A stretch of 64,000 nucleotides of DNA from Cydia pomonella (GCF_033807575.1 NC_084724.1:11275228-11339227), one strand, 5' to 3'. Numbered from the stretch's first letter, positions 9,760 to 22,389 are shown. Numbers and translations: made by a program. Notes: generated by a model not told the origin, from the letters alone.

Positions 9760-10500
9760 TGAGACGATAACCCGTCACGCCTACATTTTTTTTTAATTTG
9801 CCTTTATATTATGAATTACTTTAAAACTCATAATAATTTTTGACTTAAATTTTATTAAACAAAATTCACAAACTTGATAATGGTATTCATAAACATAATG
9901 GAAAGTGCTACAGAACTCCAAGCGACTTTGGTTTTTTTTTAAGAACTACAATGCTTCATCTCGAAAGTAATGGAGCGTCAAAAATGACATCAGAGGAGAT
10001 TTGTTTCGACTAAGTGCAATTTACTGCGGTGCCGTGTATTATCCCCAAACTCACAAAATATATATCTCGACAGCACATACGTTTTATCATAATGGAACAA
10101 GATGCAAAATTGTGAGCACAGACTTGAACAAAATTATGTACACAGAATATATTAGGTATGTTTCAGATGAAACGAAGTGTAGATACGCCCGTCGTATTAA
10201 ATGTATACTGTATACTTATAAACTACCTAACACCTAACACCTTACCTAACACCTTCCCTGTTTCGATCTGTAATTTACTATGTATACTTTTATTTTCAAT
10301 GGAACTAAAGGTCTGTTTGTTGTTACTTAAGCTTATATATATTAATATGTGACTGTTTGTCTCCTAAATAAATTAAAAAAAAAAAAAATAAGGATTCTAA
10401 ATATTGGAAATAAACCTGTTGTTAATAGTTATTCAATATTGCTTATAGTCGTCATGTTTTCTGAATTATTTTTCTCACTTCCCCCACATTTGAGAATTTC
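9760..10500. other. Unassigned DNA with a poly-A end
   Basis: No recognised gene. CCTAAATAAATT followed by a run of A at ~10363-10388 looks like the polyadenylated end of a plus-strand retroposed sequence of unknown origin. Confidence 0.3.
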
Positions 10501-10504
10501 TGTT

Positions 10505-10595
10505 TTGCCCTATGGTTGACTGGTAGAGAATGCCTTAAGGCATTAAGTCCGCCATTACTACTTATTTTTATTATGCAATAAAGTTTAGAATAATA
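10505..10595 (+). mobile_element. LINE 3' UTR end (family E), copy 1
   Basis: TGGTTGACTGGTAGAGAATG, CCTTAAGGCATTAAGTCCGC and GCAATAAAGTTTAGAATAA. The copy at 40690-40795 shares these blocks. This is a common lepidopteran LINE end with its own AATAAA. Confidence 0.6.
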
Positions 10596-10603
10596 AGGTG
10601 ACG

Positions 10604-10739
10604 AGGGTGGGAGGGGGTTAGGGTCGGCAACGCGCATGTAACTGCTCTGGAGTTGCAGGCGTACATAGGCTACGGATACTGCTTACCATCAGGCAGGCCG
10701 TATGCTTGTTTGCCACCGACGTAGTATTAAAAAAAAAAA
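10604..10739 (+). mobile_element. LINE 3' tail (family A)
   Basis: GGTCGGCAACGCGCATGTAA, CTCTGGAGTTGCAGGCGTAC, GGCCGTATGCTTGTTTGCCA and a terminal poly-A. It directly follows the family E tail. Confidence 0.7.
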
Positions 10740-11049
10740 TCTGTTCAAAAGTCCAATGGGTTCAAAGACGTCCCTCTTTGAACCCATCCACCCACAACGT
10801 TTCTGAAATAGCCCTAAGACCCTAAGTGCCCTAAGTGTTTATGATAGGTATACTTAGGCACTTAACGATTTCACCTAAGATCTCCCCTTTGTAATTAAAT
10901 ACCGGGCCTTCGGTCGGACCGTGAAGTCTTGTGGCCTTATTCAGGATTAACTTGCGGGGAGAAGGTTTAGTTTCAAATTATTTCATATTTGACGAGTTTA
11001 TACCTTCAAATTATACAGGATGAAATTTTAATCACTAGCGTAGTGACTA

Positions 11050-11410
11050 TAGGTCATGCTGATCAACTTTTATTATGGGACCAATGCCGAAATGGAAAAA
11101 AAAATTGTCTGTTTCATACATTTCGGGGCGGTCTCCTTAAGGTGATTGCTGAGAGGATGGACAGCCCTATCCTTATTCACTGGATGTCTCTGCATGCCAT
11201 TCCAAATTGTAATTATACTTTCTACTAACACACTTAGCCGTAAGTCATTACTAACATAATATGGACGTTTTTGTCCGAAATAAATGCTTTTATTTCATTT
11301 CATTTCATATATCCGGCTGACGTGATGCCGCTGATTTTTATGGGACAGCCAAAATTTATTAAACGATTTTGGCATTTGTGCCATAATAAAAGTTGTTCAG
11401 TATGGTCTAT
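11050..11410. mobile_element. MITE family H split by a LINE tail
   Basis: The left arm GGTCATGCTGATCAACTTTT...GGGACCAATG pairs with CCATAATAAAAGTTGTTCAG at 11381-11400. Between them is about 220 bp of different character, ending ATGGACGTTTTTGTCCGAAA, TAAATGCTTT and (ATTTC)3, typical of a plus-strand LINE 3' end inserted into the MITE. Confidence 0.5.
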
Positions 11411-11697
11411 AAAATGACTACACAGAGTAGGTTCTCTACCATACCATAGGTATGGTTAGTGATTAGAATTTCACTCTGTATATTTGGAGGCTATTGGGTA
11501 GGTAGATAAGATATTTATTTATATATTTAAACTTTATTGCACGAATTTCTAAAAAAAAGAGTACAAATGGGGGACTTAACGCACATAGGAATTCTCCACC
11601 AGTATACAATTGGGTTAAACAGAAACAGTTAGTATGGTGCAGGATTGGTAAAGAGTTGATATAAATATAGACACAAGTGGACACAAAGTATTATTTC

Positions 11698-12098
11698 TAA
11701 ACTTCCACCGAAAATTGGTTTGAACGAGATCTAGTAAGTATTTTTTTTAATACGTCATAAAACTAAAAAAAAAAAAAAAAACATGTAACCCATACGTGTG
11801 GGGTATCTATGGATAGGTCTTCAAAAATGATATTTGGGTTCCTAATATAATTTTTTTCTAAACTGAATAGTTTGCGCGAGAAACACTTCCAAAGTGGTAA
11901 AATGTGTGTCCCCCCCCCCTGTAACTTCTAAAATAACAGAATGAAAAATCTAAAAAAAATATATGATATACATTACCATGCAAACTTCCACCGAAAATTG
12001 GTTTGAACGAGATCTAGTAAGTAGTTTTTTTTTAATACGTCATAAATGGTAAGGAACCCTTCATGGGCGAGTCCGAATCGCACTTGGCCGCTTATTTT
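11698..12098 (+). repeat. Family B repeat, longest copy
   Basis: Contains AACTTCCACCGAAAATTGGT twice (11700 and 11981), CCCATACGTGTGGGGTATCT, GCGCGAGAAACACTTCCAAA, a C10 run, and the ending GGTAAGGAACCCTTCATGGG/GAGTCCGAATCGCACTTGGC. The two internal repeats bracket the body like short direct repeats. Confidence 0.6.
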
Positions 12099-12099
12099 A

Positions 12100-13630
12100 G
12101 TTTATACAGTAACTGTATGTTTGCATATTATTTTTTTGACACTCTTCAAAGTTTAAAATTCAAACGGTTTCATAGACTTTAACTGTTAATTGTACTCGTG
12201 AAAGTTTCGAACTTGACTCAGGTATTGAAAATTTTGTAACGAAACAATATTTCAACATTTCGCGTTGTAATATGTACGTCATAAGTGTATGAATGTATTA
12301 ACGAACACCCTAAATACACGGCGCTAAGGAGTTGTGCACACACATGCAAATGAGACATTCGTGTTTGCGCTCTTCTGGGTTTCGCTGTTTTAGGACTGTT
12401 TTAGATTTAATTAAACATAGTATTTGCAGTGCTTGTATAAAGGTGTTTTAAGAGCATATATTACCTATATTTACGTTTGTTTTATTAAAAATATAATGAA
12501 AATTTGTCAGATTTATATTACTTCGTTGAAAATTGAAATTGAAGAATGATAACAAGATTTTTCTCGGACTATTGGCGGCCAAACTACCTCGGCAGAAATG
12601 AGTCCCTTTCACCCGAGTTAATCACTTTACTTTTCATTTCGAATACGAGGAAAGTAAAATACAATATTTATTTTAAAAAAACATACTTTTTGAGGGTACT
12701 TCCATTTAACAATCTTGATAAAAGTATCGTTAATTATGGAAATCGTTATCGTTAGTTAAATATGAGGCTTAAAGTTGTCCAAGTAATCCATTTAAATTGA
12801 TTATTGTAAAAAAAATTAACAACAACAACAACATTCTAAGTTCGAATGTAAAATGCCGCGAGAGCAGAAACTTATCACTTTCTGCACCATACTTAGAACA
12901 GCAATGACCTAATTTCAGAGTGCTTATTACTATAAGATTTTATTGTAAGAATAAGACAGATTTATCGACATATACAAAATAGTGGTCGTGGTCACTATTA
13001 GTACTATCCTTTTTTTATCTCTGATCATGCTTTGAGGGATGAATATATACCTTTTACTTAATCCAACCCCTATTCGGAAGTATGCCGTTTCATACATTTC
13101 GGCGATTTTATTTATTAATTTACAGTACATTATGGTGCTACTTTCCCGCACTAGTGCGTAAATTAGCACATTATGTAACTATGTCGCAAATTTAAAGGGT
13201 CATATGTACTGTAAAACGTTGTACGATACACGTGCGTATAGGTAATTCGCAACTCGTCCCTTCGGTCAAGTTTTAATTTATCGCCACTCGTTACGAATTT
13301 CCTTTATTTCGCACTTGTACCTATCGTAAATAACTATAATTGAATAGTTCAACAGCGTTTGTAGTAAATAATATCCAATATTAACCAATAACTCTTAATT
13401 AATAATCAATAATCATTATTATATAATCTATAATCATAATTAGATTTTTTGTTGCCCCAAAGTAAAAGTTGTATCGTATGACCTACATACTCACCCCAAT
13501 CGTTATCATAATAGTATGGTCAGACATAATAAAAAGACCCTGAATATTTTCTGTTTTAATGGTTCGCTCGTTTTATACTTTTGTCATACATAAATCCAAT
13601 GATTTCTGATTTCTAATATCAGTGATCCAT
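12100..13630. other. Unassigned DNA
   Basis: AT-rich. Short direct and inverted ATTATTAAT motifs at 13370-13445 and a fragment related to family H near 13460. No credible coding frame. Confidence 0.3.
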
Positions 13631-13633
13631 TTT

Positions 13634-13815
13634 ACGAACCCCAACTGGACTAACCCCAATAAGGCCTAGTTTATCCTCTGGGTTGGAAGGTCAGATGGCA
13701 GTCGCTTTCGTAAAAACTAGTGTCTACGCCAAACCTTTGGGATTAGTTGTCAAGTGGACCCCAGGCTCCCATGAGCCGTGGCAAAATGCCGGGACAACGC
13801 GAGGAAGATGATGAT
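13634..13815 (+). mobile_element. SINE family A, 5'-truncated
   Basis: Starts at GGACTAACCCCAATAAGGCC and runs through GGTTGGAAGGTCAGATGGCA, CGTAAAAACTAGTGTC and CCGGGACAACGCGAGGAAG to a short (GAT)n tail. The tRNA head is missing. Confidence 0.75.
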
Positions 13816-14413
13816 TGACTAATTACCTATGTGTCTCAAGGCATGATAGAAGGAGGAGTGATCCGATTTACGAACTTGCCGCCATTCTACATATATGTTT
13901 AGAGCCGCATTTCGAGATCATTCGATTAATCCAGTGAGTAAAGTGGCCTGTGTAGGCTCCCTTATTAATACATCTTAGTTAATTACGCCAAGACTGATGA
14001 GAATGCAGCCGCTGCTCCATCATGCATTGCAATTAGTGCTAAGTGTACCTTATTTAGGCGGTGGATTACAGGTGCCACGGACGAACGGGCGCAATTTACT
14101 AGGCTCTATGCCACACAAGGTATAAACGACCAGCGGCACCAGAACCTTCTGTGAGCTGTATACAGATGTTCACAAAATTACACGGAAACCGAATGTGAAA
14201 TGTGACCTGTAGAGGAGAACTGTTGGACGAACAACCGGGTATAAGAAAGCTTTTTTGTGCAAGCTAAAATGGAGACGCTTCGCGCATGGTCAGTCAAATA
14301 CCTACAGCCCATTTTTTTTATATTAGGCACTGCCTTACCTGAGCGAATAAGTCGCGAACGCGAAGCGGCGCGGCGCGGGTGAATTCAATCCTTTGATACC
14401 TATGGAAGTGTCC
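13816..14413. other. Unassigned DNA, GC-richer than its surroundings
   Basis: Less AT-rich than the neighbours, rising to CpG-rich at 14341-14380 (GCGAACGCGAAGCGGCGCGG). I see no exon structure. It could hold a regulatory element of the intron it occupies. Confidence 0.3.
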
Positions 14414-14482
14414 TACGTGGGCGATCTCCGAATGCCGTTGGGCCGCCGCGCCGCGTCGCATTCGCGAGTCATCGCCCACGTA
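14414..14482. repeat. GC-rich stem-loop, 12-bp perfect terminal arms
   Basis: TACGTGGGCGAT at 14414-14425 is the exact complement of ATCGCCCACGTA at 14471-14482. Inside, CGAATGC pairs with GCATTCG around a CCGCCGCGCCGCG core. It may be a MITE remnant or a structured element. Confidence 0.55.
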
Positions 14483-16524
14483 AGCCGCGCTGTTAGGCAG
14501 ATTCTAAAACCGCTTGCACTCGTGCTTTGGTTGCAGTGGTGGTTGAGTTTGAGCCGGCTACCTGCTGTGAAACTGGCACTGATTAATGCCCCATCTGCCT
14601 CCAGGCAACGTACATGTTACGAGTTTAAGAGGTCATCAGCAGGGCTATATACGTAAGCTAGACTACAATTATAGAATAGTTTCCTTTAAGAAAATAGTGG
14701 ACGATCATAAAATTAACACAGCATTACAGCAAAACCAAATCACTGTGAAACTACAAAATACTTAAAAGTAAATACAAGGAGAACCCTTCGGCCAGAAGTA
14801 CGCGTTTGCGATGGTGTCCTGCAGATTGAGCACCACAAATGTTATCTCCGATATAGATGCAACTAGGCCCTAGGTAGACTTTATCTCGCTGCAATATGAT
14901 TTAAGAATGGTCAATTGATTGTGTCGACGATGGTACTCACTGAGCTGTCGCGAACTAATCTCAGATAATGTCTGTAATTTCGAGCGCGACAGAAAAAGGG
15001 CCGAGTAATTACTTTCTTTCGTCTCGGACGGGACTTATCGAATTACTTCTGCAATTTCTACGCCTTGGGCTCGTTTCACTTAAAATCTTAAATTGCGTAC
15101 TGTCTGGCTTCTTATCAAAACAACAGTCAAATGAAATAGGGTTTCTTTGAAAACGTATTCTTATTTCATGCTTTAATTTCACAGGTCGAGACCTTTCTCT
15201 GCAAATGTAGTTGCGTTGTTTTTTTCCTGTCGCTTTTCTCGATAATTATTACCAGAAACAATTGATGGATTAGTTATTCTTAGATTTAGTTCGTAACATA
15301 ATGGACTGTAAACTTCGTTCTTTGTTAGTTGTGTAAAAAATACACATTTAGTAAATATATGCGGAGGACTCACTTTGTATACAAGAAACTAAACTACTTA
15401 GCCAAAGATGCGAAGTAACTTGGAGAGAAAACAGAATTCGCAACGCGGAGACCGAAACTCAACAGCTGGACTGGGGAGGCAAACTGGTCTGTGCATACAA
15501 AGACGAACCTCAGCTTATGGAATGATGAAATGGAAAATACAAAGAACATAAATAGGTATAGGTATTATTGTGTTTTAGCGCCATGCTTATAATTATAGCT
15601 GATATAGAAATACCACTTTGAGTGTAAATATTCGAAGTTATGGTATAGCGTGTAAAAACCTCACGTTATTGATTATTGTCCTATTTATTACCTACAGCCT
15701 TTCCCAATTTATCGACACACATATTACTAATGACACCTCACACGCCAAAACGGTCAAAAATCGCTCAAAATGTTTCACTCCATACCCAGGAGATCATCGG
15801 GACCCACTCCGTTGAACAAAAAAAAGGAAATCATCGGGAGCACCTCTCTGAGACCGATGAGCCGAAGGAGAGGCGTGAAACCACCCTCGTTTTCAGCATA
15901 ATTGTCTTATGACGGATTCCACACAATATTCACTACGTCATCCGCTAAAAGTTCGTCCACACTGATCATCAATACTTAATACTAAGCTACCAATAAAAAT
16001 AATAATAAATATTAATATAATAAATATTCGTAAACTTTGAAGCTACCAATAGAGCAAAATAAACATTACATACAACACCCTCGAAAATAGCTCCCAACTG
16101 TTCATCGTTAAGTACCAAAGAACCCTTCCAGTAAACTCTAAGCCTGTGCTCAGGATTTAATTAAAAATCGCTGTATTTGTTGACCCCAAGTCCCTCTTAA
16201 TCGATACTCGATTAAGATCATTATTATTCATAATTATTCATTACAACCGGACTTCCACAAAGCATCCGATCGCAACGAACTATGCCGCTTGGCGTCGAAT
16301 TGCGTCACTGGACTTTGAGCAGTACAATGACACGAATACAATCGTCTTTTGGTTGTATGTAACTGAAAACACTGAATCTGAGGTCGCTGAGGCTATTCCA
16401 AGAGTCAAACCACTTACTTTTATATTAAAATGCGTAGCTGTTAAGTAGATCGCAATTAATTAAAATTCTGAGTGTAAGTAAGTAAATCTTATACCTTTAA
16501 ACGAGCAATTCTTGTATATATATA
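14483..16524. other. Unassigned DNA
   Basis: No gene model. The stretch 15760-15910 repeats GGAGATCATCGGGACC- and GGAAATCATCGGGAGC-like units once. The rest is unremarkable. Confidence 0.3.
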
Positions 16525-16790
16525 TGTATATATATTTCCGGGATCGCGGAAACGGCTCTAACGATTTTGCTGAAATTTGGTATATGGGGGTTTTTGGGGG
16601 TAAACAATCGATCTAGATTAGTCTTATGTTTGGGAAAACGCGTGTTTTCGAGTTTTCATGCGTTTTTCTTTCGACGCAGAATATGGTCGCTAATTTCGTA
16701 TTGCCGGCCACTGTCCGTCTGGTCCAGCGGGTTAAGACGCGGACTGCTAAACGAGTGTTACGGGTTCGAATCTCGCCCGGTGACTAACTT
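16525..16790 (+). mobile_element. SINE with tRNA-Ser-like segment
   Basis: CGGGATCGCGGAAACGGCTC and GCTGAAATTTGGTATATGGG lead into GGTCCAGCGGGTTAAGACGC (box A) and ACGGGTTCGAATCTCGCC (box B), then poly-T. The triplet GCT in GGACTGCTAAACG sits where tRNA-Ser(GCT) has its anticodon, which suggests that ancestry. A functional tRNA is unlikely because the acceptor arms do not pair. Confidence 0.55.
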
Positions 16791-16934
16791 TTTTTTATAT
16801 ATATGTTAAAGTTTATATATAATTTTTTAATTTTTATTGTTTTAGACAAGTTTAATGTAGTAAAAAAAATAAAAAATCACCTATACACCACCATATTACA
16901 ATAAATAGTTATAACCGAGCAATGCTCGGTCGCC

Positions 16935-17095
16935 CAGGTACTATTCTTTATTGCACCAACAATTATACATTTTACACATGTACATGTAAAACTACGAATA
17001 AATTTTAAAGAAAAATAGAACCAGGTAACAACAGGCGGTCTTATCGCTAAAAAGCGATCTCTTCCTGACAACCTTTAGGTAGGTAGGAAATGTAG
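16935..17095 (-). mobile_element. LINE 3' tail fragment (family D), copy 2
   Basis: Shares GGTAACAACAGGCGGTCTTA, TCGCTAAAAAGCGATCTCTT and CTGACAACC with 865-990, in the same orientation, again with TTCTTTATTGCACC (an AATAAAG tail on the minus strand). Confidence 0.55.
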
Positions 17096-17296
17096 AACTC
17101 ATACAAAAGTCAACAGGTAGTGCAAGGAGCTAAAAATGGAGACTATTAAACACAAACACACATACTACATACTACTTATATAAGTATTAAAACAATACCT
17201 AATACACTGATAAATATACAATATAATATAATATATATTTATATTTAGTGTATTATAACTTAGAATATAAACAAATATTCATGATGATTAAATCTT

Positions 17297-17435
17297 GTAC
17301 AGTCACATCTGAAAATATCGATACGAAAAATGTGCCAAAAATATGTATATACTACCTTAATATATACCTATATAAAGTCGTGTATACATATTTTCGGCAC
17401 TTGTTTCGTATCGATATTTTCAAACGTGACCGTAC
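17297..17435. mobile_element. MITE family K, copy 1
   Basis: GTACAGTCACATCTGAAAAT...CGATACGAAA on the left pairs with TTTCGTATCG...AAACGTGACCGTAC on the right. The same element is at 60231-60368. The peptide similarity between the two loci reflects this shared repeat, not a gene. Confidence 0.7.
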
Positions 17436-18275
17436 TTGTTTCAAAAAATCATTTTCACAAAATGATGTAATGCCTATGCGTTGCCTCACTATTGTAGTAC
17501 TATTACTGATTAATTAATAAAAATGTTGACTGTGTGATGAATCAGGTCTCTACCAGGAAAATACCCAAAAAAAAAAACAAAAGAAAAAAAACCGTATTAT
17601 AAATAATTACTATTAAAGTGACATGAGTTGCACAGTGACGTGACACGGCAGTGGTCCGTTTTGGAAATAATTAGAAGCGTTCATTCATATGCACAAACAC
17701 ACATACAAATAGTAACCTAAATGTATAATGCATACGCAGGATAACTGGTATCAATTACCATGAATATATCACCAGACCACTCTTATTGCAAATTGCTCAA
17801 TTGACCGTAAAGCAATACCGTAAAGTGATACTTTATCTATCATAAAATATAGTGTTATTGAAGACGTTTGTAAGCCGAATCTAATACCTATTCAATCGTA
17901 TATATATGAGCAAATGCAACGCTATTTAAGATTCGTATTTTTGGTCAGAAAATAAGTAAACCGCAATATTTACATTGCATTAACTTGATTTTACGGCTTT
18001 ATATTGTATCGTTAAGTAAATCGAGGGAAAATAGCTATATAACTAGAGAATTTTCAACGAACATGTTTCGGTTTCTGCCAGGTACTAGAATATATAGTCA
18101 AAAATATAATAAATATATAGTCGTATACGAAAATTCATGCTGTTTCTTTCGTTTTAACTTATCCCCTTAAATAACTACTATTTACACGAAATTTCGGCAC
18201 TATCAAATACCGGGTAGTTAGTCGTATTTTACTTTCACAACCCTTGAAAATTATATAAAAGTTTGTAAAGATAAA
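17436..18275. other. Unassigned DNA
   Basis: AT-rich, with no recognised gene or repeat. Confidence 0.3.
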
Positions 18276-18283
18276 CTCAGAGG

Positions 18284-18488
18284 CAGGGATCGGAACCGGT
18301 TTTTTGCAAAAACATCGAAATAACCATATATTTCGGTTTATTTTATACTCTAAATGTAGGACTCAGTTGTGTTTTCAGATAACGACTTCGTATTATTAGA
18401 TTACCTAATTAGAAATGAAGTAATTAACAAAGAACGAAAAAAATACCGTTTTCGTTCCCATACAAAAAATACCGGTTTCCGATCCCTG
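18284..18488. mobile_element. hAT-type MITE with 8-bp target duplication
   Basis: Termini CAGGGATCGGAACCGG and CCGGTTTCCGATCCCTG are inverted repeats. CTCAGAGG flanks both ends (18276-18283 and 18489-18496). A CAGGG-type end with an 8-bp duplication is the hAT signature. 205 bp, no coding capacity. Confidence 0.8.
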
Positions 18489-18784
18489 CTCAGAGGTGAA
18501 GGTTGTGACCTCTATTTAGTATGGGATATCGAAAACAGGTCAGTAAGTTAGACATACACATACGATGTAACGTTCGGCTACATTCCCAATAAAGTATGCT
18601 GATCCCGAATACCTTTGTGTTCGTTTGGCCACAGTATCGTTGCAGGTGCAGTAGGTATCTAATTGTTAGAGTTATTTACCGAGCGTGGACCTTTTTTGAC
18701 TTTTTTTTCTACTAGTGCTTTTTACCCGCAGGTCTTTGGAAGTGCCTGGAAGTGGTCAGCACAAAACAGTCAGTGGTGGAACGT

Positions 18785-18825
18785 TAGAGTATGAGTATGA
18801 GTATGAATATGAGTATAGATAGAAC
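18785..18825. repeat. Short (GAGTAT)n-like microsatellite
   Basis: Five imperfect copies of the hexamer at 18789-18819. Confidence 0.6.
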
Positions 18826-19039
18826 AAAACTTTGTTTGTCGAGTTCATATATATGTATTCATTGTTTCACCTTATTGCAATGTATAAACGTAAAATAAAG
18901 CACCGTATCGACAACGCTTCAACCTGACCCGCTCAGTATTCGTTGTATACGCCATACTGTTACCTGTAGTTGACTGTAAGCTCACACAGGTATTGGCATC
19001 GGAGCCGCATCGCCTCGCCTCGGCAAAAACTAAGCGGTG

Positions 19040-19690
19040 GATTGAAAACTCGTGGTAACTGTCTGTCACCTTACTGGTAACCAAAGGGAATTTGAAATAG
19101 AGGTGGTTTGTCAAAGAAAATTTTGTAGCCACAGTAAATTTACTGCCATCTTTAGACATATGATTACAACTTTTAGAACGCCATTTGACTTTGATCCTTA
19201 TTCTTTCACTGATATGTGTTAAATATCAAAAAGTGGCGCCATCTTACCGGACATCGGCTAAAAGTTGTGGCGCCATTGCGCGAAACGATGCCGCTTTACC
19301 TTTAGCAAAGAGTAGTATTAATATATTCTGGATGAGATTGGCTCGGGACCGGGATAAGTGGCGTACTAGAAGAGAGGCCTATGCTCAGCAGTGGGCGATA
19401 AAAGGCTGATATGATGATATGATGATGATGATGAGTATTAATATATACTTTTGGCCTTTGATCTATTAGTGATATTTATCAACTTTGTGATATTTAACAA
19501 AGTTAACACACATCAGTGAAAGAATAAGGATCAAATTCAAATGGCGTTTTAAAATTCTAATCATTTGTTGAACAATAGCACTAAATTTACTGTGGTTACA
19601 AAATTTTCTTTGACAATCCACCTCTGTTTCAAATTCTTTTTGCTTGTAACTTACAATGTATCTGACTGTTATCACAAGAGCTACTGTGCC
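19040..19690. repeat. Large inverted repeat, ~190-bp arms
   Basis: The left arm (about 19040-19235) and the reverse complement of the right arm (about 19490-19690) share GAATTTGAAA, TTGTCAAAGAAAATTTTGTA, CACAGTAAATTTA, and ATCCTTATTCTTTCACTGAT. The spacer holds a GTGGCGCCATCT-type segment and an RTE-LINE tail. Confidence 0.7.
19319..19435 (+). pseudogene. RTE-type LINE C-terminus and (ATG)n tail
   Basis: Encodes FWMRLARDRDKWRTRREAY then AQQWAIKG and a stop, followed by GATATGATGATGATGATGA. This W-x-x-x-A-x-DR-x-x-W...QQW ending is typical of RTE LINEs. The same protein end occurs at 53119-53270. Confidence 0.7.
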
Positions 19691-20984
19691 GCATTTGATA
19701 TTATCATGAGCTGCGCCTACCGAATGCGGGATGCGTTATGTAAGCGGGGAGGTGTGGGGGAACTATTTACCCTAATGCCCCTCATCGGTATTGGAAGCCG
19801 GCTACTAACGATTTCAGGCACACGAACATCACTGTGCTCTTTCAAAGGGGATATAAAATAGAATGTACATTCGCCATCAAATACCTATATGTATATCGGA
19901 GCAGCCAAGGTGCTCAAAAATATCGGAACACGCACTCTAACGCACAGTGGTCAAGGATAGTCCATGACGAGCCATCGTGTACAGGGGGCGAAGGTATACA
20001 ATGGCGGACGACTGGCCATCAGTTATCTATCGTTGTGCGCATCGGGAAGTTGAAGGATTTTTGACACATCAATGAAATCGTGGCGTAGCGTGGCCTGTGG
20101 AGTCACAATTGCCCACGGTAACGAGTAACGCCTTGATAATAGAGGCGAGTTCAGATATTTGTGGGCACCTTGGCCGCTCCGATACGATCTGATGGCGACT
20201 GTACTCGGGTACAGATGATTGTCTCTCTACGTCATGTGAGTAGGTATCTTGTATCTTCTGTTCTAGCCCGAGCAATTTTCCGCGACGAGACGACTAGCGC
20301 CTATTTTGCAAGACGGGGATAGGGGGTAGGCTAGTCCTTCCAGCCCAACTACTCAAGGAATCCTATCAAACCTTTGATGTTGAGTAGAACCTCAGGAAGA
20401 TCTAAGATGTTTTGGCCTGTATGGAACCACTCCGCTGCATTCTAGCACCACATGAGAGGCTCTCTTCTGTCTCGTAGGTAGGTATTTAACGAAGGCGCCC
20501 TGTTTAAATTTTATAGCCTACAGTTCCCAGGGATCACGAGCCTGGGTCACGGCAACACCCTTCAATATTGTTCAAAGGATTAGACGCCTTTGGCTAACGC
20601 TAAAGTTAGGACTTTTTGTAATTAAATGTTTGGGATAGCCATCGCGAAGATATATTTCAATGATTTTATTCACATAAAACTATATCCTAACTCAGTACAT
20701 ATCGTAGAACAATTTTCAGACTTTAATATAGGAAATGTCGATATTGGAGTGCATTCGGCTGCAGCATATTATGCGCCGTCGCGTCGCTGTGAAAGTATGG
20801 AGGACACTTTACGTAATGTGGTGGACTGCCATTAGCATAGCGATTTAGCGACAGTACCTACATACTTACAAATATATGTAATATGCATATATATTTATAC
20901 ATATAAGTACATTGACTAGCGCTGCACTGGTCGTTTATTAGTGTAGGTTTTATGGTTCTGACGGAAGATCAGCGCATATATTAT
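19691..20984. other. Unassigned DNA
   Basis: Moderate GC, with no open frame I can tie to a family. The stretch 20240-20580 has a non-repetitive look but no convincing splice-bounded frame. Confidence 0.3.
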
Positions 20985-21085
20985 ATATATCGTTGACTAA
21001 GTAGCCTCAACATGAGCATTATTGAGCTTACTGTGGGACTTAGTGAATTTGTGTAATAATGTCCTCTAATATTATTTATTTATCA
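20985..21085 (+). mobile_element. SINE family C, 3' half
   Basis: TATCGTTGACTAAGTAGCC, GCATTATTGAGCTTACTGTG, GGACTTAGTGAATTTGTGTA and ATAATGTCCTCTAATATTAT with an ATTTATTTAT end are the body and tail of the lepidopteran SINE whose tRNA-like head is seen at 9670-9755. Confidence 0.55.
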
Positions 21086-22389
21086 CCTTCGTTTTTGAAA
21101 TCTTTCTTACCTCTCAGTTATCATTGTCTTTACTTTTATATGTTACTTTTATTTTAACAAAAACTTAAAAGTAAAATCGCTCATCCTGTGGACTAGGCGT
21201 AGCTTTATGCAGCCTGGCTCTCGAGATGGATCAAAGCGGGGTTACCTAGTATCGGAGAGGCCCATTGTATTAGTCTGTAGCCGGTATTACTGTAAAGTAT
21301 ACGATGGAGACTTTGGGAGCATTTGTTATAATAGTATACCTATTGTTAACCAAGGGATTAAAGGCACTCATTTCAGTCGAGGTCGTCCAATAGTCCGAGG
21401 CTGAAATGATGCCTTTCACCCAAGTACACACTCTACTTTTCATTTCAAATAGGTACGAAAAATAGGTGCATGGACTACTTATCTACCAAACTTTTATACC
21501 TAAGAACTGCTGTAAAAAGTAATAAAATAAACATAATAATATTTGTATTATACAGTAAAATACATAGGTTAAAAGAAGATGGGTAAGTATTAACATTTAT
21601 AGCACGTCGTGATTTAGAGTACTTTCAATTAGCGATTTAGAATAAAGTAGGTATTTATCATAGATATAATCTGAGGCATTTATAATAATAGCCCTTTATT
21701 TCCTTATTATTTTCGTTATTTATCGAATGGGGATTTAAATATGAGAATAGAAAAATGTATAAGTATTTTAGAAGTTATTGACATGGCTCAGGATAGGTAA
21801 TAAAACTGCATTATTTTTTTTGATAGGCACAGAAAAAAGGTGGTTAGTAAAAATGTTGCATAATGTTGTTCAACCGGCCGGCTTCATAAGCGGCGATCTA
21901 TTTACCGTGCGCGCCAGGCCAGAGACCCGTAAGCTGAGAACTGAAACATAAATCACTAATAGTCGAGCGAAAGGCCTGTATTTTGACTCGGTCAAACTGC
22001 TTTCGTATGTCCGGATGTTTTCCTCTACAGATCGCAATTTTCAACCGATTCTCGTGAAATTTTGTGAACATATTCAATAGTTTGATACAAATTTTCTATC
22101 GATTCGTTTTTTGGAAAATATTCAAAATAGTAGAAATTGGAATAAAGAACTTAAGAGTCATTAATTTCTATGGCGCTTAAGATCATTAAGAGAGCTGTGA
22201 AAATGACTCAACGGAGTATTTATTTGTTTTTAGGTACGCTTATGAATCTTATCGCGAGGTCTACAGCTCACAACGCCGCTAGTCATAAGTTTTCCTTTTG
22301 ACTACGTAGTCGGGTAAATATGACTAGTATCGGGTTCCAAGTTGAATCGATGAAATACGAACACGACACCTTTTTAGGAATTAGGGTAA
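21086..22389. other. Unassigned DNA
   Basis: No gene. CAACCGATTCTCGTGAAATT at 22050 occurs in degenerate, opposite orientation near 39390, so it is an interspersed repeat fragment. Confidence 0.3.

Noticed and set aside
17248..17517. Peptide similarity between ~17.3 kb and ~60.2 kb
   Set aside because: Explained by the shared palindromic MITE; the similarity stops at the MITE ends.
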